Of a DNA stretch of 64,000 nt, positions 1-12,290 are shown in pieces; the stretch's first letter is position 1, and each line of letters opens with the position of its first letter. Made by a program: the position numbers and the translations under genes. The stretch covers positions 1,860,001 to 1,924,000 of the forward strand of contig JALBUN010000045.1 of assembly GCA_025174535.1 (NCBI GenBank), written 5' to 3'. The notes under the pieces are model-generated. The model did no database searches. It was not told the origin of the DNA and worked only from the letters and a program-made list of their open reading frames with translations. This DNA is from Cantharellus purpuraceus (Eukaryota > Basidiomycota > Agaricomycetes > Cantharellales > Hydnaceae).

Positions 1-170
1 CAGTGAATTCTTTGCGTCATGAGTTCAGATATTTTCGCGTTGGAGGTATACAGGGTATTGTCAATGTCAAGCCACACATGAAATTGTGGCGCATCTAGGT
101 TTGGAACAACCAGTCTGTGTGACAATCGCATATATGGAAGACTCCAAGACTCACCGTTGGAAGGAGCCAT
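1..170 (-). CDS. Pyrimidine 5'-nucleotidase-like HAD protein, N-terminal part only (runs off the left edge)
   Basis: Only the first two exons are visible. Exon 1 (170 down to 155) encodes MAPSN. A 60-nt intron (95-154) has a good donor (gtgagt) and ends ctag. Exon 2 (94 to the window edge) then reads DAPQFHVWLDIDNTLY, followed by SNAKISELMTQRIH. The DxDNTLY block is HAD motif I of the SDT1/PHM8-type pyrimidine 5'-nucleotidases, in which the first Asp is the phosphorylated nucleophile and the second is the acid/base. The family dephosphorylates nucleoside monophosphates in the cytosol. The later HAD motifs lie outside the window, so substrate and integrity cannot be judged. It is divergent from the eL6 gene with about 325 bp between the starts. 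The family call is fairly firm; the exact substrate is inference. Confidence 0.72.
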   Translation of the reverse strand, partial: MAPSNGESWSLPYMRLSHRLVVPNLDAPQFHVWLDIDNTLYTSNAKISELMTQRIH

Positions 171-495
171 CTGTAAATCATTGTCAATGATCCCTCGGAT
201 TGATATCTCTGAAGTACATTGGCTTACCAGCACCCTCGACCTAAACGCCAGTGCCGCGGAAGCAAAGTGGTAAGGCGCTTAGCTCGTAACAATCCTTCAC
301 GCAGCTTCAACAGCCAACGCACGACGGTGAGCTCATTTCACATTTTGCAGAGACGTATGTACTCGTAGCCAATGAGGCTTAGATGCTGTTGTGTTCAACT
401 TTTGAGTGCAAAGTATTGTGGGATGGATGACATTTTTCCAGTCCGGATGACGCATACTGCGTTGATACATACTGATTCGAAAATCTTCTTCACAG
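171..495. other. Intergenic region between the divergent nucleotidase and eL6 genes
   Basis: This stretch of about 325 bp separates two genes read away from each other and must hold both promoters. The eL6 start codon directly follows a pyrimidine-rich ttcttcacag, which looks like a splice acceptor, so a 5'-UTR intron ending at position 495 is possible. I see no RNA gene or repeat here. Confidence 0.4.
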
Positions 496-1268
496 ATGGC
501 TCGCAGCAAGCCACTAACCTCTCACATCGGTCGTCTTTCGCGCTCGAAGGTTAACGCTCGTCGCGGCCTCCACAAAGGTCTTAAAAAATCAGATGCGACT
601 GCGAAGCCCGAGTCCCAACCCTTCAAAGAGGTTCAGGTCGGCGGTGAGAAAAACGGACAGAAGCGTCTTGTGCCAACACAAAAGGCTGCTATATTCTACC
701 CTGCGGAAGATATCCCTCAACCAAAAAAGAGTCGGAAGACCCAGCAGCTAACGAAACTCAGGAAGTCTATTACTCCTGGCACTATCTTGATTCTTCTCGC
801 TGGTCGTTTCAGAGGGAAGAGAGTTGTATTTTTGAAGCAGTTGGGAAGTGGACTCCTACTTGTCACCGGACCTTATGCCATCAATGGTGTACCTTTGCGG
901 CGAGTGAATCAGGCATTTGTCATTGCCACGTCCACAAAAGTGGATTTAGGAGATTTAAAGGTGAGTGGTCAAGTGACCCTTTGTCTTTGTAACTCCATGG
1001 CCTAATTTCATTGCAGTTGGATGAGAAAGTGAATGACTCTTACTTCGCGAAGCCCAAGACGCCACGTTCGCGCGACGCGGAATCAGAGTTTTTTGCTGAT
1101 GGGAAACCCAAAGTGAAGGAGTCTTACCCCGAGGTAAAGTCATTGGAGCAGAAGGCGGTTGATAAGGCGGTTATTGAGTCAGTGAGGAAGACGGAAAATT
1201 TGGGCAAGTACCTTAAGGCAAGCTGGGGTCTATCAAAAGGACAGCACCTTCATCAGTTGGTCTTCTGA
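496..1268 (+). CDS. RPL6: 60S ribosomal protein eL6 (RPL6)
   Basis: Two exons, join(496..960, 1017..1268), give 238 residues; the 56-nt intron has gtgagt and ttgcag ends. The protein is a cytosolic large-subunit ribosomal protein. The family signature is visible as [20 protein letters not shown] followed by [20 protein letters not shown] and then [19 protein letters not shown]; this is the conserved KOW-like core of eL6. The C-terminal exon carries [15 protein letters not shown] and ends in [18 protein letters not shown], also as expected for eL6. The N-terminus is rich in Lys and Arg, in keeping with rRNA binding. The start is the only in-frame ATG before the conserved block and sits right after an apparent acceptor, so the 5' UTR may be spliced. 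The identification is firm. Confidence 0.93.
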
Positions 1269-1470
1269 TCCAATCTGAAGGTGCTTGGAGCAGTGGGATT
1301 AGTATGTTGATGGCTTCTGTTTCCTTTAGTATGATTACATGCATAAGTTACTGCTACATGAGTCCTGACAACATGCGTAGCGCTTAGCGCTTCAGCCTAC
1401 GTGCAGCAGACGTTGCCTTTGTGGCTCACGTGCTGGTATACACAGGCAAATCCCGGCAATCAGTTATGTA

Positions 1471-2562
1471 ATGTTAGCTTCTCACTGCTCTGCGCGAGTT
1501 TTTCAGCCAATATTCTTGTCGCGTTGCACAAAGCGATCGCAGAGAACATTTTTCACCGAAACATTGCAGTCTTTGTCCAATACATATCTGGACCTCGCCG
1601 TCGGGCTGCCCTATCCGCCAACGTGGCCCGCTTATTCTTGCACGATCATCCTAGCTGGTGTGACTTCTCGTGTAGCATTATTGCCTGTGTTTTTCTGGGT
1701 AAACCAAACACATTTCGTCTCTAACAAATACCAACCTGATGACGACCAATTTTCAGGCCCGAAAGCGAGAACGCAGAGCTAAAGAGAGTGTGGTTCCCTA
1801 TCTGAAAGCATACCGAGCAAGGTTGGAGGAACGAGCTCAACAGCAACTTGCCAAAGACGACAGTGAGGCGGCTCATGGTTATTATAGCCATATAATCACG
1901 GAACGGGTTAGTTAGGTATGCTCTAAAAGTTGTATTGACTTAGTGCAGATGATGCGGTAGCTCAAGGCGAAACGCGATGAGCTTTTCAAGGACCATCGCT
2001 GCACTCCCTGGGCCACGATCCTTGTGCCACCAGTCTTCCAGATCCCCGTTTTCATGATACTGTCAGCTACCTTCCTCCATGCTGCAAACGAGCCAGGTTC
2101 CGTACTACGAAATGAGGAGTTCCTCACATTGAGGTCCCTTGCCCATTCTGACCCCACCGTGACCCTCCCAGTTGCTCTCGGCTTGATATCTTTCGCCAGT
2201 ATCGAAACATCCAAGTGGTTTGCTACTGCGGAGCAGTCGAGGAAGTTTGCGGAAATGAGGAAGATGCAAATGACTCACGGGAAAATTGTTTTACAGCCCA
2301 CGAAGTACATCAAAAGCATCTTGAGAGGCTTGTCAGTTTTCAGGATTGTTTTGGCCGCCATGGCGCCAGGCGTGAGTTTTGCCTGAAGTGTGCTGGCTGT
2401 TGAATACTTATTACTTCGATACAGTCTATCGAGATATACTGGGTGACTTCAGCGGCGTTCGGCTTGTTCACAAACTGGGTCATCAATTATAGCGATTACC
2501 GTCGGGAGTTGGCGCGAAACTCGCGCTCAGACCCGGCCACGTTTCAAAACAACCTGCACTGA
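1471..2562 (+). CDS. COX18: Mitochondrial inner-membrane insertase, COX18/OXA1 (YidC) family
   Basis: Four exons, join(1471..1698, 1757..1906, 1961..2371, 2425..2562), give 308 residues in frame. The first 40 or so residues are basic, Ser-rich and lack acidic residues, as in a mitochondrial presequence. The YidC-type core follows: PYPPTWPAYS then TIILAGVTSRVALLPVFFW, a charged Arg/Lys/Glu-rich loop (ARKRERRAKE), and PWATILVPPVFQIPVFMILS, which matches the membrane-segment pattern of OXA1/COX18. Further hydrophobic segments come near VTLPVALGLISFAS and VFRIVLAAMAP, and the last exon holds YWVTSAAFGLFTNWVIN. COX18 exports the C-terminal tail of Cox2 across the inner membrane during complex IV assembly. 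Family membership is firm; choosing COX18 over another OXA1 paralogue rests on the short tail without a ribosome-binding extension and is less sure. It is convergent with the SET gene. Confidence 0.82.
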
Positions 2563-2847
2563 GCGGTCAAGTCTTATGAATGGATGTCTGGCGTACAAGG
2601 TGCGTCTCTTGATGTATTCTATCGGATGATTTAAAAAAGTGGCCGGAGGGAACCCCTTCCTTTCCGAGCTGGTGGAGAACCAATGATGGCTTTCTTGATC
2701 TAATCTGACGCTTTTGATTTTTTCCAATTCCATGTCAATGTCAGCCTCACCTTCCCCTTTCAGACGGACTCTTCAAGTCTCCCAACAACCATTAACTTCT
2801 ATGAGATTTCCGTCGTGTATGAGATGATTATTGAGCAAACGACGATT

Positions 2848-4359
2848 CTATACAATTTTCCTGTTGTTCTCAACTGACGTGGAGTGTTCTATCCCTTCGT
2901 CTGGAAGTGACCTTTGTTTGCTCCTTTCATAGCGATGCACCACATCTTCAACTTTGCTTTCGTCTGCAGCGTTTGTCTCCGGCGTGTTAATCCCACGCAG
3001 GTCCTCTTGAGCGCATCGTTGACAAATACAAGCAAATCTCCAACCGCGTGCAAGCTCCTTTCGTCTTCGTAGTCGACAGTCGTGGGGAGACTCATCCGGC
3101 CTCTGTGTAACATTCACGTAGGCCATGGTTAATTCGTCACCCTTCTTAAGTTCGTGGTTAGCGATCAAATATAGAGTAGAGGTGCCGTCTAGGAATGACG
3201 GTCGCACAGAAGGGCTACACGAGTGCGAGAGCTGTAACACATAATTGGATGCCAGTGGGTCTCTTGCAGCGATATGGGACGTACATATGATGAGACTTGA
3301 TAAAGACCACAGCCAGTCTGACGATCCGTTCCATACGGCGTGCGTGTCTTTTCAACGTATTCAGGTCTTAAGGTATGTGCAGGCTGTGAGGAGTGATGTA
3401 GGTGGCAGGCGGGATCTGTGGTAACTTCGCAACTAACCTTATCATCTCGTCCCCCACCGTAGCACACGCCAATGGCATTGTAAGCCATCTTTCCTTTCAA
3501 AGTAGTATATCGCTCGTCGGTGACGAATTGCTCCAACCCCGGCATAGCGGTTTCCAGGACCCGCGATATTAGCTGGACTTCTTCCGGCTGTGTCGATAAC
3601 TCAAGGTATCGAAGCCTCTCAATGTGATCATACATGCTATAGCCTTCGCTCGAGGCCCCGCGACTGGCAACAATCGGTGTGGTGCCACTTGTGTCGGCTC
3701 CAAGTTTTACCATCTCAGCAGTTACCTGTCTACCAATGAACCGGGCCACAAGCAGAAGCGTGGTTCTACCGCTGCTCATGCTTGTTGCGAGCAGATCTTG
3801 AGCCTTTCTCCGTTCTTGTTTCGCGGCCTCAGACGTTGAAGTCATAGAGGGATGAGTTGGCAGCGGAGGATCGGTACCAAATAAAAGATTATGTGATTCA
3901 GAGCTGGCCGCAGTCTGGCAAGCCTTTGAGCAATAGGCAGCCTTCAATGGGTCATCCAGAGAACAAAGAGACATAGCCGAGTCGACCTTTCGAAGACAGT
4001 GAGAACAATGGGAACCTGTAGATTCAAGGTCCGGGTCAAGAGTTGCGACTATAGGATCTTCCTGCAAAGAAAATTAAACGGCATTGACGAGGCTGTAGCA
4101 GAAGATTTCACCTTGTAGATTACTTCGCCTGCCTTGATGTCCTTCGTGGCTATCAAGATATTTTTCTTCGTGGTCTTGTTTTCACTATTATTCAAGGTAG
4201 CTGTCGTGACTGACACGTTCATTTCTGCGGGTGGAAACTGATCGTAATAACCTTTGGGAGCTGGTATAAGTCTCCGCCATCCGGACACGCGGTCTCAGGA
4301 TACTCACCTTCAATGCGAGCCTGCATCTGCTCACGATACAAAGAAGCGTGAGATAACAT
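2848..4359 (-). CDS. SET5: SET-domain protein with MYND-like zinc cluster, SET5/SmyD type
   Basis: Five exons, complement(join(2848..3231, 3285..3383, 3438..4061, 4112..4260, 4308..4359)), give 435 residues with consistent phases. The first exon (MLSHASLYREQMQARIE) was found by following a gtgagt donor at 4307 into the frame of APKGYYDQFPP; without it the gene would seem to start at 4288. The order is: start of the SET fold (IATKDIKAGEVIYKEDPIVA), a Cys/His cluster of MYND type (CSHCLRKVD ... AAYCSKACQ), a helical insert, NAIGVCYGGGRDD, RTPYGTDRQTG, then the SET core LSHSCSPSVRPSF with YLIANHELKKGDELTMAYV and the post-SET-like CICQRC. These are the cofactor- and substrate-binding motifs of SmyD/SET5 lysine methyltransferases. 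SET5 of yeast methylates histone H4; the substrate here is inferred from the family only. Confidence 0.85.
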
Positions 4360-4439
4360 GTCTATTAGACAATGATGGACATATCCTGAGATGATAATAT
4401 GCGGCGGGGAGGGATGCGTATGCTACTTCATGCGACAAC

Positions 4440-5214
4440 TTAGGATGTTCGCCCGCCAGGATCTGTGAGATTCTCCCAATCCTGTGAAGAACCTTCGGAC
4501 GGTGGACCAGTACGACTAGTCGAACTCGGACTCTTCCCCCCATCTTCTTCATCGACTGCACTAGCCCTCCCCGCCGTCAAGCCTGCAGATGACAAAGGCA
4601 CACTCACGTCAAGACTGGTCATCTCCATCACAATCTTGAACACAGGGTCCGGAACCGTTTTCTGATAAATCACAATAAGTTCCACAGGGGACGGATAAAC
4701 ACGAAGGGCCCGGTAAAATGATAATGCGGCAGGAAGATAGAATGATTCGCCTGAGCAATGGAATATGAGGTAGGTTCGTGAACATAGTAGCACCTTACCC
4801 TGAGCACAGAGCTGCTCCCCGACGCTAACGTTCTGCATAAAGTATTGCTCCTTATCCTCTGGGGAATCTGGGACCTTCTCACTCTTTACTTTCTCAAGGG
4901 CTTCACGTAGCACCTCCTTCGATGGGCCCTCTTGCCCCGAGTCACTTGTCTTTGTCGCTGTGCGGTGCGCCTTTTTTTGTTCTTTCCCTAGGAAGAATGC
5001 CTCAGCATAGAGTGGAAATTCCACGTATGTGATACCCACGCAACCGTCGGCGAAACGCTGCATCGTTTCTCCGTTTATAGTCAAAATAAGCAGCATATCC
5101 AACAACCGCCGTCAACGCCGTCACCGCTGCAACAGTGACAAATGTCTTGAAGTGGGTCATTTGAGAAAGTTTGAGCTGGTGTGCCACTTTAGAACTCACC
5201 GTCGTACGGCTCAT
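4440..5214 (-). CDS. TOM20: Mitochondrial import receptor TOM20
   Basis: Four exons, complement(join(4440..4750, 4799..4987, 5040..5145, 5200..5214)), give 206 residues. The 15-nt first exon encodes MSRTT; a 54-nt intron (gtgagt ... ttcaag) joins it to TFVTVAAVTALTAVVGYAAY, the single N-terminal membrane anchor, followed by FDYKRRND, the basic flank conserved in TOM20. A simpler start at the ATG at 5160 is possible, but the spliced start fits the family better. The cytosolic receptor domain follows (LRKEQKKAHRT; GEQLCAQGESFYLPAALSFY; RALRVYPSPVELIVIYQKTV; PDPVFKIVMEM). The acidic/Ser-rich tail is usual for fungal TOM20. It recognises presequences on the outer membrane and hands them to TOM22/TOM40. 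It is in tandem with the SET gene on the minus strand, with only about 80 bp between them. Confidence 0.92.
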
Positions 5215-6399
5215 TCTTCAAGCTTAACAGCCAAAGACCCAGATGTCAAAGAAAAAATCACTGAACGCTCGCCGTCACAGCCGGCTGGGTGTGACAGTTA
5301 CGGGACAGCAGCCAAAATGATAGAGTAACGTCTACAAAGAGCCTAACGTTTATTTCGCAGAATACACTTCCAGATGATTGTCTGGGTCCTTTCGCTGAAA
5401 TGAATTTTGGTAGACGAATGCTTCCACTGCAAGAGTCATGCGTGCACGGTACAGATTCGATCACTCCAGAGGAGTGCCAGGTTAATTTGAGCATGCTCAA
5501 TTGAGGAGCACACTGAACATTTCATCACAACTTGAGACGAAATTCACCAAAAGGGTGACAGGGAGATTGGATTGAAATTATATACTTAGAGTATGTTGGA
5601 CACACTGTCTCCGTCTATCTCTGATGGAAGGTGCACATGTAACCTACGGTGAGGCTCTCATGCATTTATTAAAAGTATTGAAAGTAAGGCGATATTTGCG
5701 TTGTGCGCCTGGCCGCCTTCTTAATTACTGTACAACGGAAACTGACTCCTTCCATGTGTTCCCAAATTGACATCATGGCATTTCCTGGTGTTGTGTCCGT
5801 CCCCTGTACAGTTCTGATGTATGAATGCACGCCTTCACAGATTTGCACATGTACATGAAAGGTACGGTGTCATGGCAGTTCTTGATTTTGTCGCTGGTCA
5901 CCGAGGTTGGCATATATACCTATGAAATGTATGGTCTATCAGATATAGCCATGTAATCCTACATGCAGGTCAAAGTTAAATGAAGTGAGGCTAGCATTAA
6001 ACGTCGGGCGATATATGAAGAGCAGGCGAAGGCAAGCTGACTTAATTGATTTAAACAAAGTAGTATGTTTGCAATGCGGTGCTACTGCAGACCCCCGGGT
6101 GAGAGACGAGCTCGAGAATTTGTGAAATTATCTTCGACCGTCTGAAGCAAGAAGCTAGTGAGCTACTCATTGACACCAAGGTTTTCATGCTCGACTCTAG
6201 TTCAATACGAAGTTTTTAGCAAAACATTGATCTAGGACGAGTCTTCGTCAACGAGCCGCCAGTAATACTGGTATACTAGCCAAGCGCTGGTTAGTGGTAG
6301 GTAACTTTGCAAAAGCCAGCCAGTTACCGCGGGGGACACGGACCGCGCGTATTAAGTGGCCCTTTTCCTCCGTTCATCATCTTCGCCAGCAGCACCAGC
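5215..6399. other. Intergenic region of about 1.2 kb, no gene recognised
   Basis: It lies between the divergent TOM20 and unknown-protein starts. Short open frames on both strands (for example 5258-5500, minus) show no family motif and no supporting splice sites. I see no tRNA, repeat or terminator that I can defend. It should contain two promoters, and is longer than the other divergent spacers here (about 60-570 bp). Confidence 0.4.
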
Positions 6400-9321
6400 A
6401 TGACTTCGCCTGGACTAGGCAATGTTTTGCAGCAGTACAGCTGTCGCTGTCAGAATATCACAATCCACGCCTATGACGCTAGTACAGGATCAACGAGCAA
6501 TCCCGAACCCGACTATCACCGTGTCTTTGTTGGTGAAGAAGGAGTCCACATCGTACGTGGTTTACCTTCATCTATAACACGGCATCGGTCTCTAATACTA
6601 CACAGAAACATCATTACCTCACTCTCAGAATAAGAGATCGCGCCCAGGAGTCAGAGACCTCACCTAATAAGTTACTCCAACACCTCGCGCTCTCTTGTTT
6701 AGCGTGTAAGACCCTTACGTATCGAGTAGCCCAGGAGATATCCCGTGGATCTGAAGCTCGTGAAGGACCCGTTATTCCTACAGAAGATTGGGTAGAACAG
6801 GAGACATTATTGAGTAAAAGTGGCTGGGTAGAAGTCTTTGTGGGGTCGAATGGATGTTTGGTGTGTGCACTTTCTCCATCTGAGTCGGCAAGTCGTTCAT
6901 ATTTCATAGGTGGGGAGGCATGCAATTGAGCAGCATTCCAAAACCTTGCATCGCTCTGGTACCTTTTCTATAGGTGTCATTTCGTATCCTAACGCACCGA
7001 GGTCTCCATCTATCGAGTCCAAATCCCTTTCTCAAGTACCATGGCCACGTGCTTCTACTCCTGATTCCGCAAAGTCTGTTTCCCCACCTAGCCCATTGTT
7101 GCCACCTCTTCCACCTCTCCTTCCACCACCGCCGTTCACGCCTTCCCATCCAGTATTTCTCTATCTTTCTGCACTTGCCACGGCGACGTCAACTAAGCTG
7201 CGCCAGCAAGCCGAAGATGAGACGAGATGCTTTGTTCGAGCGAAGCTTGATGCTCTCGAAAAAGAACAAGTTCGGTTACGGGAGGAAGTAGAAGGCATTT
7301 GGGGAGCATATCGTGACGGATGGAAGGAGGTGCTTAGTCGTGCCAATGAAGAGCGTCGGCGTTCTCTGCCTCATAAATCTGATGGGTCAATTCCTACTTC
7401 AAGCGCAAGAGGGGGAATACCAATGTCTATACGTGACTTTAGCCCCGTTGTCCGGTATCCGCAAACGAACACCTTACCCCACGCACTGGCCTATAGTGTT
7501 CCTCTACCCTCCACGTCATTGCTCTCTGCATCGCTGCTACAAACTGGTTCCCGGTTCCCTGTTCCGACTACCCAAGAAACAAACGTGTCGGGAAATGTTC
7601 AATATTCAGGCTCATATGCTACCAGCTCTTCTGTTGTTTCATCGCGAATGAATGGCACGACTTCTTCGTCTAGTTCCTCAAATGCTCATGGCGTTCAATT
7701 CCCCGGTGCCTTTAAGCGCAACATGGACACTAGCGTGGACATAACGAGTTCTGTGGCATGGGTTCAAGGCGAGGAGGAAATGCGACGGCGATTTGAAGAT
7801 GGGAAGGGTGGAGAACCCAGGGAAAGAGCGCGTAAGCGCACCTCCAAAAATTTAGGTATCGGTGCGATCGAGACAATACTCGCTCGCCCCACAGAAGATG
7901 TGACACCGGCTCTCAAACATGAAGCCCATCCTGATCTCAAATCCAGGAGCCTGTCAAGCAATAGCTCCCCGGGGGATCTAACTTCGCAAGTCCAAAGTGA
8001 GACGCACAGATCTTCGCCAGGTCACCAGACACAGCCCAGAGAAATGGGGCTTTCTAGTTCGACTAGCAAAGTTAAACGGAGGGTGACCTTTGATGTGCAA
8101 CCCGAAGTGACAGTTGTTAACAGAATCACTGCAAAGCAGCATAGTGAGCCTGCCGCTGAAGGTCTGTCATCTCTCTCTCTCTAGATCAGATTTACTTATT
8201 CGCCGAAATAGTCGAACTATTTGACCTCGATGATATGTCATGGGAGGGGGCTAATAAGGAGTCAGATGCACAGCCATCTTCAAAAATCGTACGACCCCAA
8301 CCTATTACTCGCAACCCTTCGTACAAACTACGGCACTACGATGGGGCTTCTGCAGTATCGCCGTCGCATCCCGGTTCGTTACCGAATACTCGCACGACAC
8401 TACGTCAACAACCAGCGAACGGAAATGCAAATTGGAAAGGGGGCTCCACTAGGCGATCCGTCGGTTTGGCCGATGCCCTCCCATTGTTAAGTTCCTCTGT
8501 TCCAGCAGGTGATCGCGTACTCACACAGCGATCGCTGGAGAATGAACAAGAACCTGCAGACACCCTCCGAATCCCATTGCTGTCCACGGAGAACACTCCA
8601 ACTTCACAAACTGTTGTGACATCCGATCGAGAAGATGGTCAACCTCCTCTTTCGATACCGAACATGACCATGGGTTCCGCAGAAGCTGAGTTGAAGCATC
8701 TGTTGGCCGCTTCAGCCCCAAGTCACCGACATGCATGGAAGGAAGGTGGCCGCGCTTGGGAAATGTTCCATCAACGTGTACGAGACAAGAAAAAGAAGAT
8801 TAAAGGTGCCATCACCGAGGAAGGAAGTGACAGTACGTCTAGCAGCCTTGACGATGTCGGTGACACTGCTAGCGGCGAGAACCTCACCAGTATGTCAAAT
8901 TCAAAGTGTGGGCAAAATTTTTACAATAGATTTGGCAATAGATGGCATATGGCGTAACCCGTCTCAATACCCGAGCTCTCTTCCCATGCAAATTCGCCCT
9001 TTGGCAAAGCATCACCCCAGGCTGGAGCCGAAGACAAGCTTGACCGACAAACAAGGCGTCCTTGTTCCTCCGCTGCATGTGAAGAACACACGATTAAATT
9101 CGGCTACAGCGATTCGGAGAGCAATATATGACGAGCGAGATCGTACGCGTTCGATTGATCCTGGTCCTACTCTCGATTTCAATGAACAAGATGAAGTCGA
9201 GGATGAGGAGGCTTCTCACGACGCTGATAACGGAGACCGGGGACGACGGCATGCCCTCAGTATTCTTCAGGCACGTAGCATAATCCCAGAGGCGGGTATG
9301 TGGAGAAGTATGACATCGTAA
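6400..9321 (+). CDS. Unrecognised 905-residue protein with N-terminal Cys pairs and a long low-complexity tail
   Basis: Five exons, join(6400..6552, 6606..6860, 6910..8161, 8212..8889, 8942..9321), keep one frame throughout, so it is a real gene. I do not recognise the family. The N-terminal 140 residues look folded: CRCQNITIHAYDAS, DYHRVFVGEEGVHI, then HHYLTLRIRDRAQES, LALSCLACKTLTYRVAQEI, TEDWVEQETLLSKSGWVEVF. The CxC and CxxC pairs suggest a metal site; that is inference. A Pro-rich tract (PPLPPLLPPPPF) precedes a helical stretch (about residues 220-280) rich in Glu, Lys and Arg that may be a coiled coil. The remainder is Ser/Thr-rich and probably disordered, with short ordered islands (MSIRDFSPVVR; SSVAWVQGEEEMRRRFEDGK; ELFDLDDMSWEGAN; WKEGGRAWEMFHQRVRDKKK). 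The last exon could have a further intron near 9298. A regulatory or scaffold role is only a guess. Confidence 0.7.
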
Positions 9322-9489
9322 ACATGTACCATTTCCTGTCTGTTGTGCACCATTATTGACATTGCAAATACCCTTCCTATATGCATTGTAATCTTTGTTA
9401 TCAATCAAACACGATTGTGGCCCTTCATGATCAGGCAATCGGCAGTCCGTTCCCGGTGTATTAGTTAACATCCAATGTATTGTTTGTGC

Positions 9490-12290
9490 CTAAGAAGCCT
9501 TCCCTGAATCTTCCTTGAGTGAGACAATTTGATTGAGTATAAGCAAATCCCCCTCTCGTCTTCCAGGTGCTGTATTTTCTTCATCTAGATAGGCAAGATG
9601 TGCATCCTTGTCGAGCGTGAAGTACGCTACTCGAAGGCCTTGAAACCTCACGACTTCGTTTCCGACCAACTGCTTGCTAGTTGGCTTGGGTGTTGTCGCA
9701 TTAGACGGAATAGTCACAGCCTCATTTGCTAACGCTTTCTGGGTTCTCTGTATACCCTCCTCGCGAGCATCCATCATCGCCCGCTTAGCTACGGACCAGA
9801 AGCCAACCTCAATGAGCGCACCTCTGACGATCTCGAGACTATTTGGGTTGAGGTCGGCTTTATAATCAGGCAGGGCAGCCGGGTTATCGCTCTGAAATAA
9901 CGGATGGAAGATACGGGTTTCGTCGATCCTCAAGGGACTACCCAAGGCTTCATGTTTCGCGACCCATTGAATGAACGCCTTGGGCTTCATAATTTTACCA
10001 TATTTGCCATCCTCAAGACGGCAGATAAGTTCAATAACCTCTCCAGAAGATGGATCTGTTTTGAATGTTGTGCAAGTAATCGGATATGGTGCCTGGAAAA
10101 GTCCAACAGTCTTTCCAGGCGCAAGGCGGAAGTAATCTTTGGAGTCTTGAATTCGGAAATCGTCCGCATCGATATAGATATCTCTAGTGAAAGGGATGGT
10201 AATGCTGCCAGCATTATGGAGTTTTGGATGTAAGGGTTTCTCAACTAGGAGAGTATAATCTTCAGGAAGGTTTTCAATTGTCACTTTGAGTGGACGAAGG
10301 ACCATTAACAGTCGTGGAGCCATGTTTTCAAGATGCTGGCGGATTGCCTGGTCGAAACGTGAAACTTCCACTGTGCTCATTGAGCTGGATACGCCCAAAG
10401 TCCCAACGAATGCCGTTATAGCTCCTGGAGGGACACCGCGACGACGCAGTGCAACGAGCGTGAACAGGCGAGGGTCATCCCAACCTTGCACATGGCCCTC
10501 TTTGACTAAGGCCAAAATCTTGCGTTTTGAGGTGACCGTCCCTTGCATGTTTAGCCTCCCGAACTCAGATTGACGAGGTTTGTACACTTCAACAGCATCG
10601 CAGAGCCATTCATACGAAACCCGAGACAGAATGAACTCGGTTGTACAAAGGGAATGACTAAAGACGTTCAAATTAGTTCTTGCAGGGCATTTTAGAGACG
10701 TGCTCACGATATGTTTTCGAAGCTATCGACAAGACAGTGAGTGAAATCGTAAGTGGGATATATACGCCACTTGGTTCCAGTTCGATGATGAGGGGCGTCC
10801 ACGACGCGATATGCGACTAAATCCCACATCTGAGGATTTCCGTCCTCCAAATCTTGCTTCATCCGCAATATTGCTTGACCGCGACGATACTTGCCGTCCC
10901 TCATACCCTCAAACTCAGATAATGACTCAGAAATAGGGCGATTACGATGTGCGCAAGGCTTTCTAGAATAGCCTTCTTTCTCACCACGATTAGCCTTGAT
11001 CTCGTCGCCTGAGAACGAGCCAATCATGCAGGTCAGCCAGGAAACGAGCTGTTCTACACACCAGTACAATGACATACATATCCCTTGTCACGTCGGATAA
11101 GTTCCACGGCAAGTTCATACAATTGTTGGAGATAGTCGCTCGAGTAAGTGATTTTCCAAGGCTCGTATCCCAGCCAGCGGATGACTTCTAAGATACTCTC
11201 AAAGTATTGAGCTTCCTCTGCATCGGGGTTGGTGTCGTCGTAGCGCAGATAACAACGACCCCCGTAATAAGCAGCGTACCCAAAGTTGACAAAAATTGCT
11301 TTTGAGTGGCCAATATGTAAGTATCCATTTGGCTCTGGAGGAAAACGTGTCCAAACTTGTCCACCTGTTGTAGCGAGATGTTGCTCTCGAAGTTGTGGGT
11401 TGATCTGGGGATTCTCTCCAGGCTTGTGCAGGCTTCCCAAGAACCCTTGTTCAAAAACAGATTTTGTAGTAGATTCACTTTGAACGACCTCAGTACGTTT
11501 CAAATCCGCCTGAAGTTTTGATGGCTGGTTAACATCCTATAATTTTACTCAGAAAGCTCTTTTGTCACTTCCGTAATGTAATGCTTACTTTGGCTTTCGG
11601 CTTTAATAAAACCTTGGGACCATACCGCTCTGTGAACACACGCTCCACAGCCGTCTTTACATCGAGAGTATTTGCCCAGCGTAATGCAGGGGTATTTTTG
11701 ACTCCAGAAAGGACAGAGCTGAGATGTGTCCAACCGACCATAGAAGCCGAGACATTGGAGTCCACATAATCTGTGATTGATTGATATACTTCTTCTGGGG
11801 TAATAACCACACCTACAACCCTGAATGTCAGACCACATGGCAAAGACATACAGAATATACATGCCAACTCCGCACTCCAGATCGAATTTCTGATCATCAA
11901 CAGGTAGAGGATATGTCCCTAAGTATTTTATTGAAGCTGATACAGTAGGTTGGAATCATAGTGGGCTGGAATAAAAGGGTTGAGCATACCTGTGACTTGG
12001 TCAGCTGTCTTCAATCTACCATCCACCACCGCCTTCACAACATAATCTTGCTCATCCCGACCTATCTTATAACCTTGTAGCGCCAGATGGAGAATCAGAT
12101 TTCCCTGCTTTTCTTCGAGCTCTTTGGTTGTTAACTCGTTTCGATCGATGACCTCCTTGAGTGATGCTGCATTCTTTGTATTGCGTACTGTCTCTGTAGC
12201 CTTTATATGCGTGACTCCAATAGATGTAAACAGACTGATGGTTTCTAGGACTGTTGGATCGCTGGCGTCGAATTTCGCCTTTGGAGCCAT
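9490..12290 (-). CDS. GLN4: Cytosolic glutaminyl-tRNA synthetase
   Basis: Six exons, complement(join(9490..10657, 10708..11008, 11062..11536, 11589..11820, 11861..11936, 11990..12290)), give 850 residues and all phases agree. The N-terminal appended domain of eukaryotic GlnRS is present ([20 protein letters not shown]). It is followed by the class I catalytic core with [20 protein letters not shown], containing the HIGH motif, then [20 protein letters not shown], and the KMSKS-like VTSKRK after [26 protein letters not shown] and the two anticodon-binding barrels follow. The enzyme charges tRNA-Gln in the cytosol. One intron (11821-11860) is only 40 nt, the shortest I accepted here. The gene is convergent with the unknown protein to the left and downstream of, and co-oriented with, mtSSB. 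The identification is firm. Confidence 0.95.

Noticed and set aside
5258..5500. 80-residue minus-strand ORF between TOM20 and the unknown gene
   Set aside because: No homology pattern, no splice sites and no neighbouring exons; consistent with chance.
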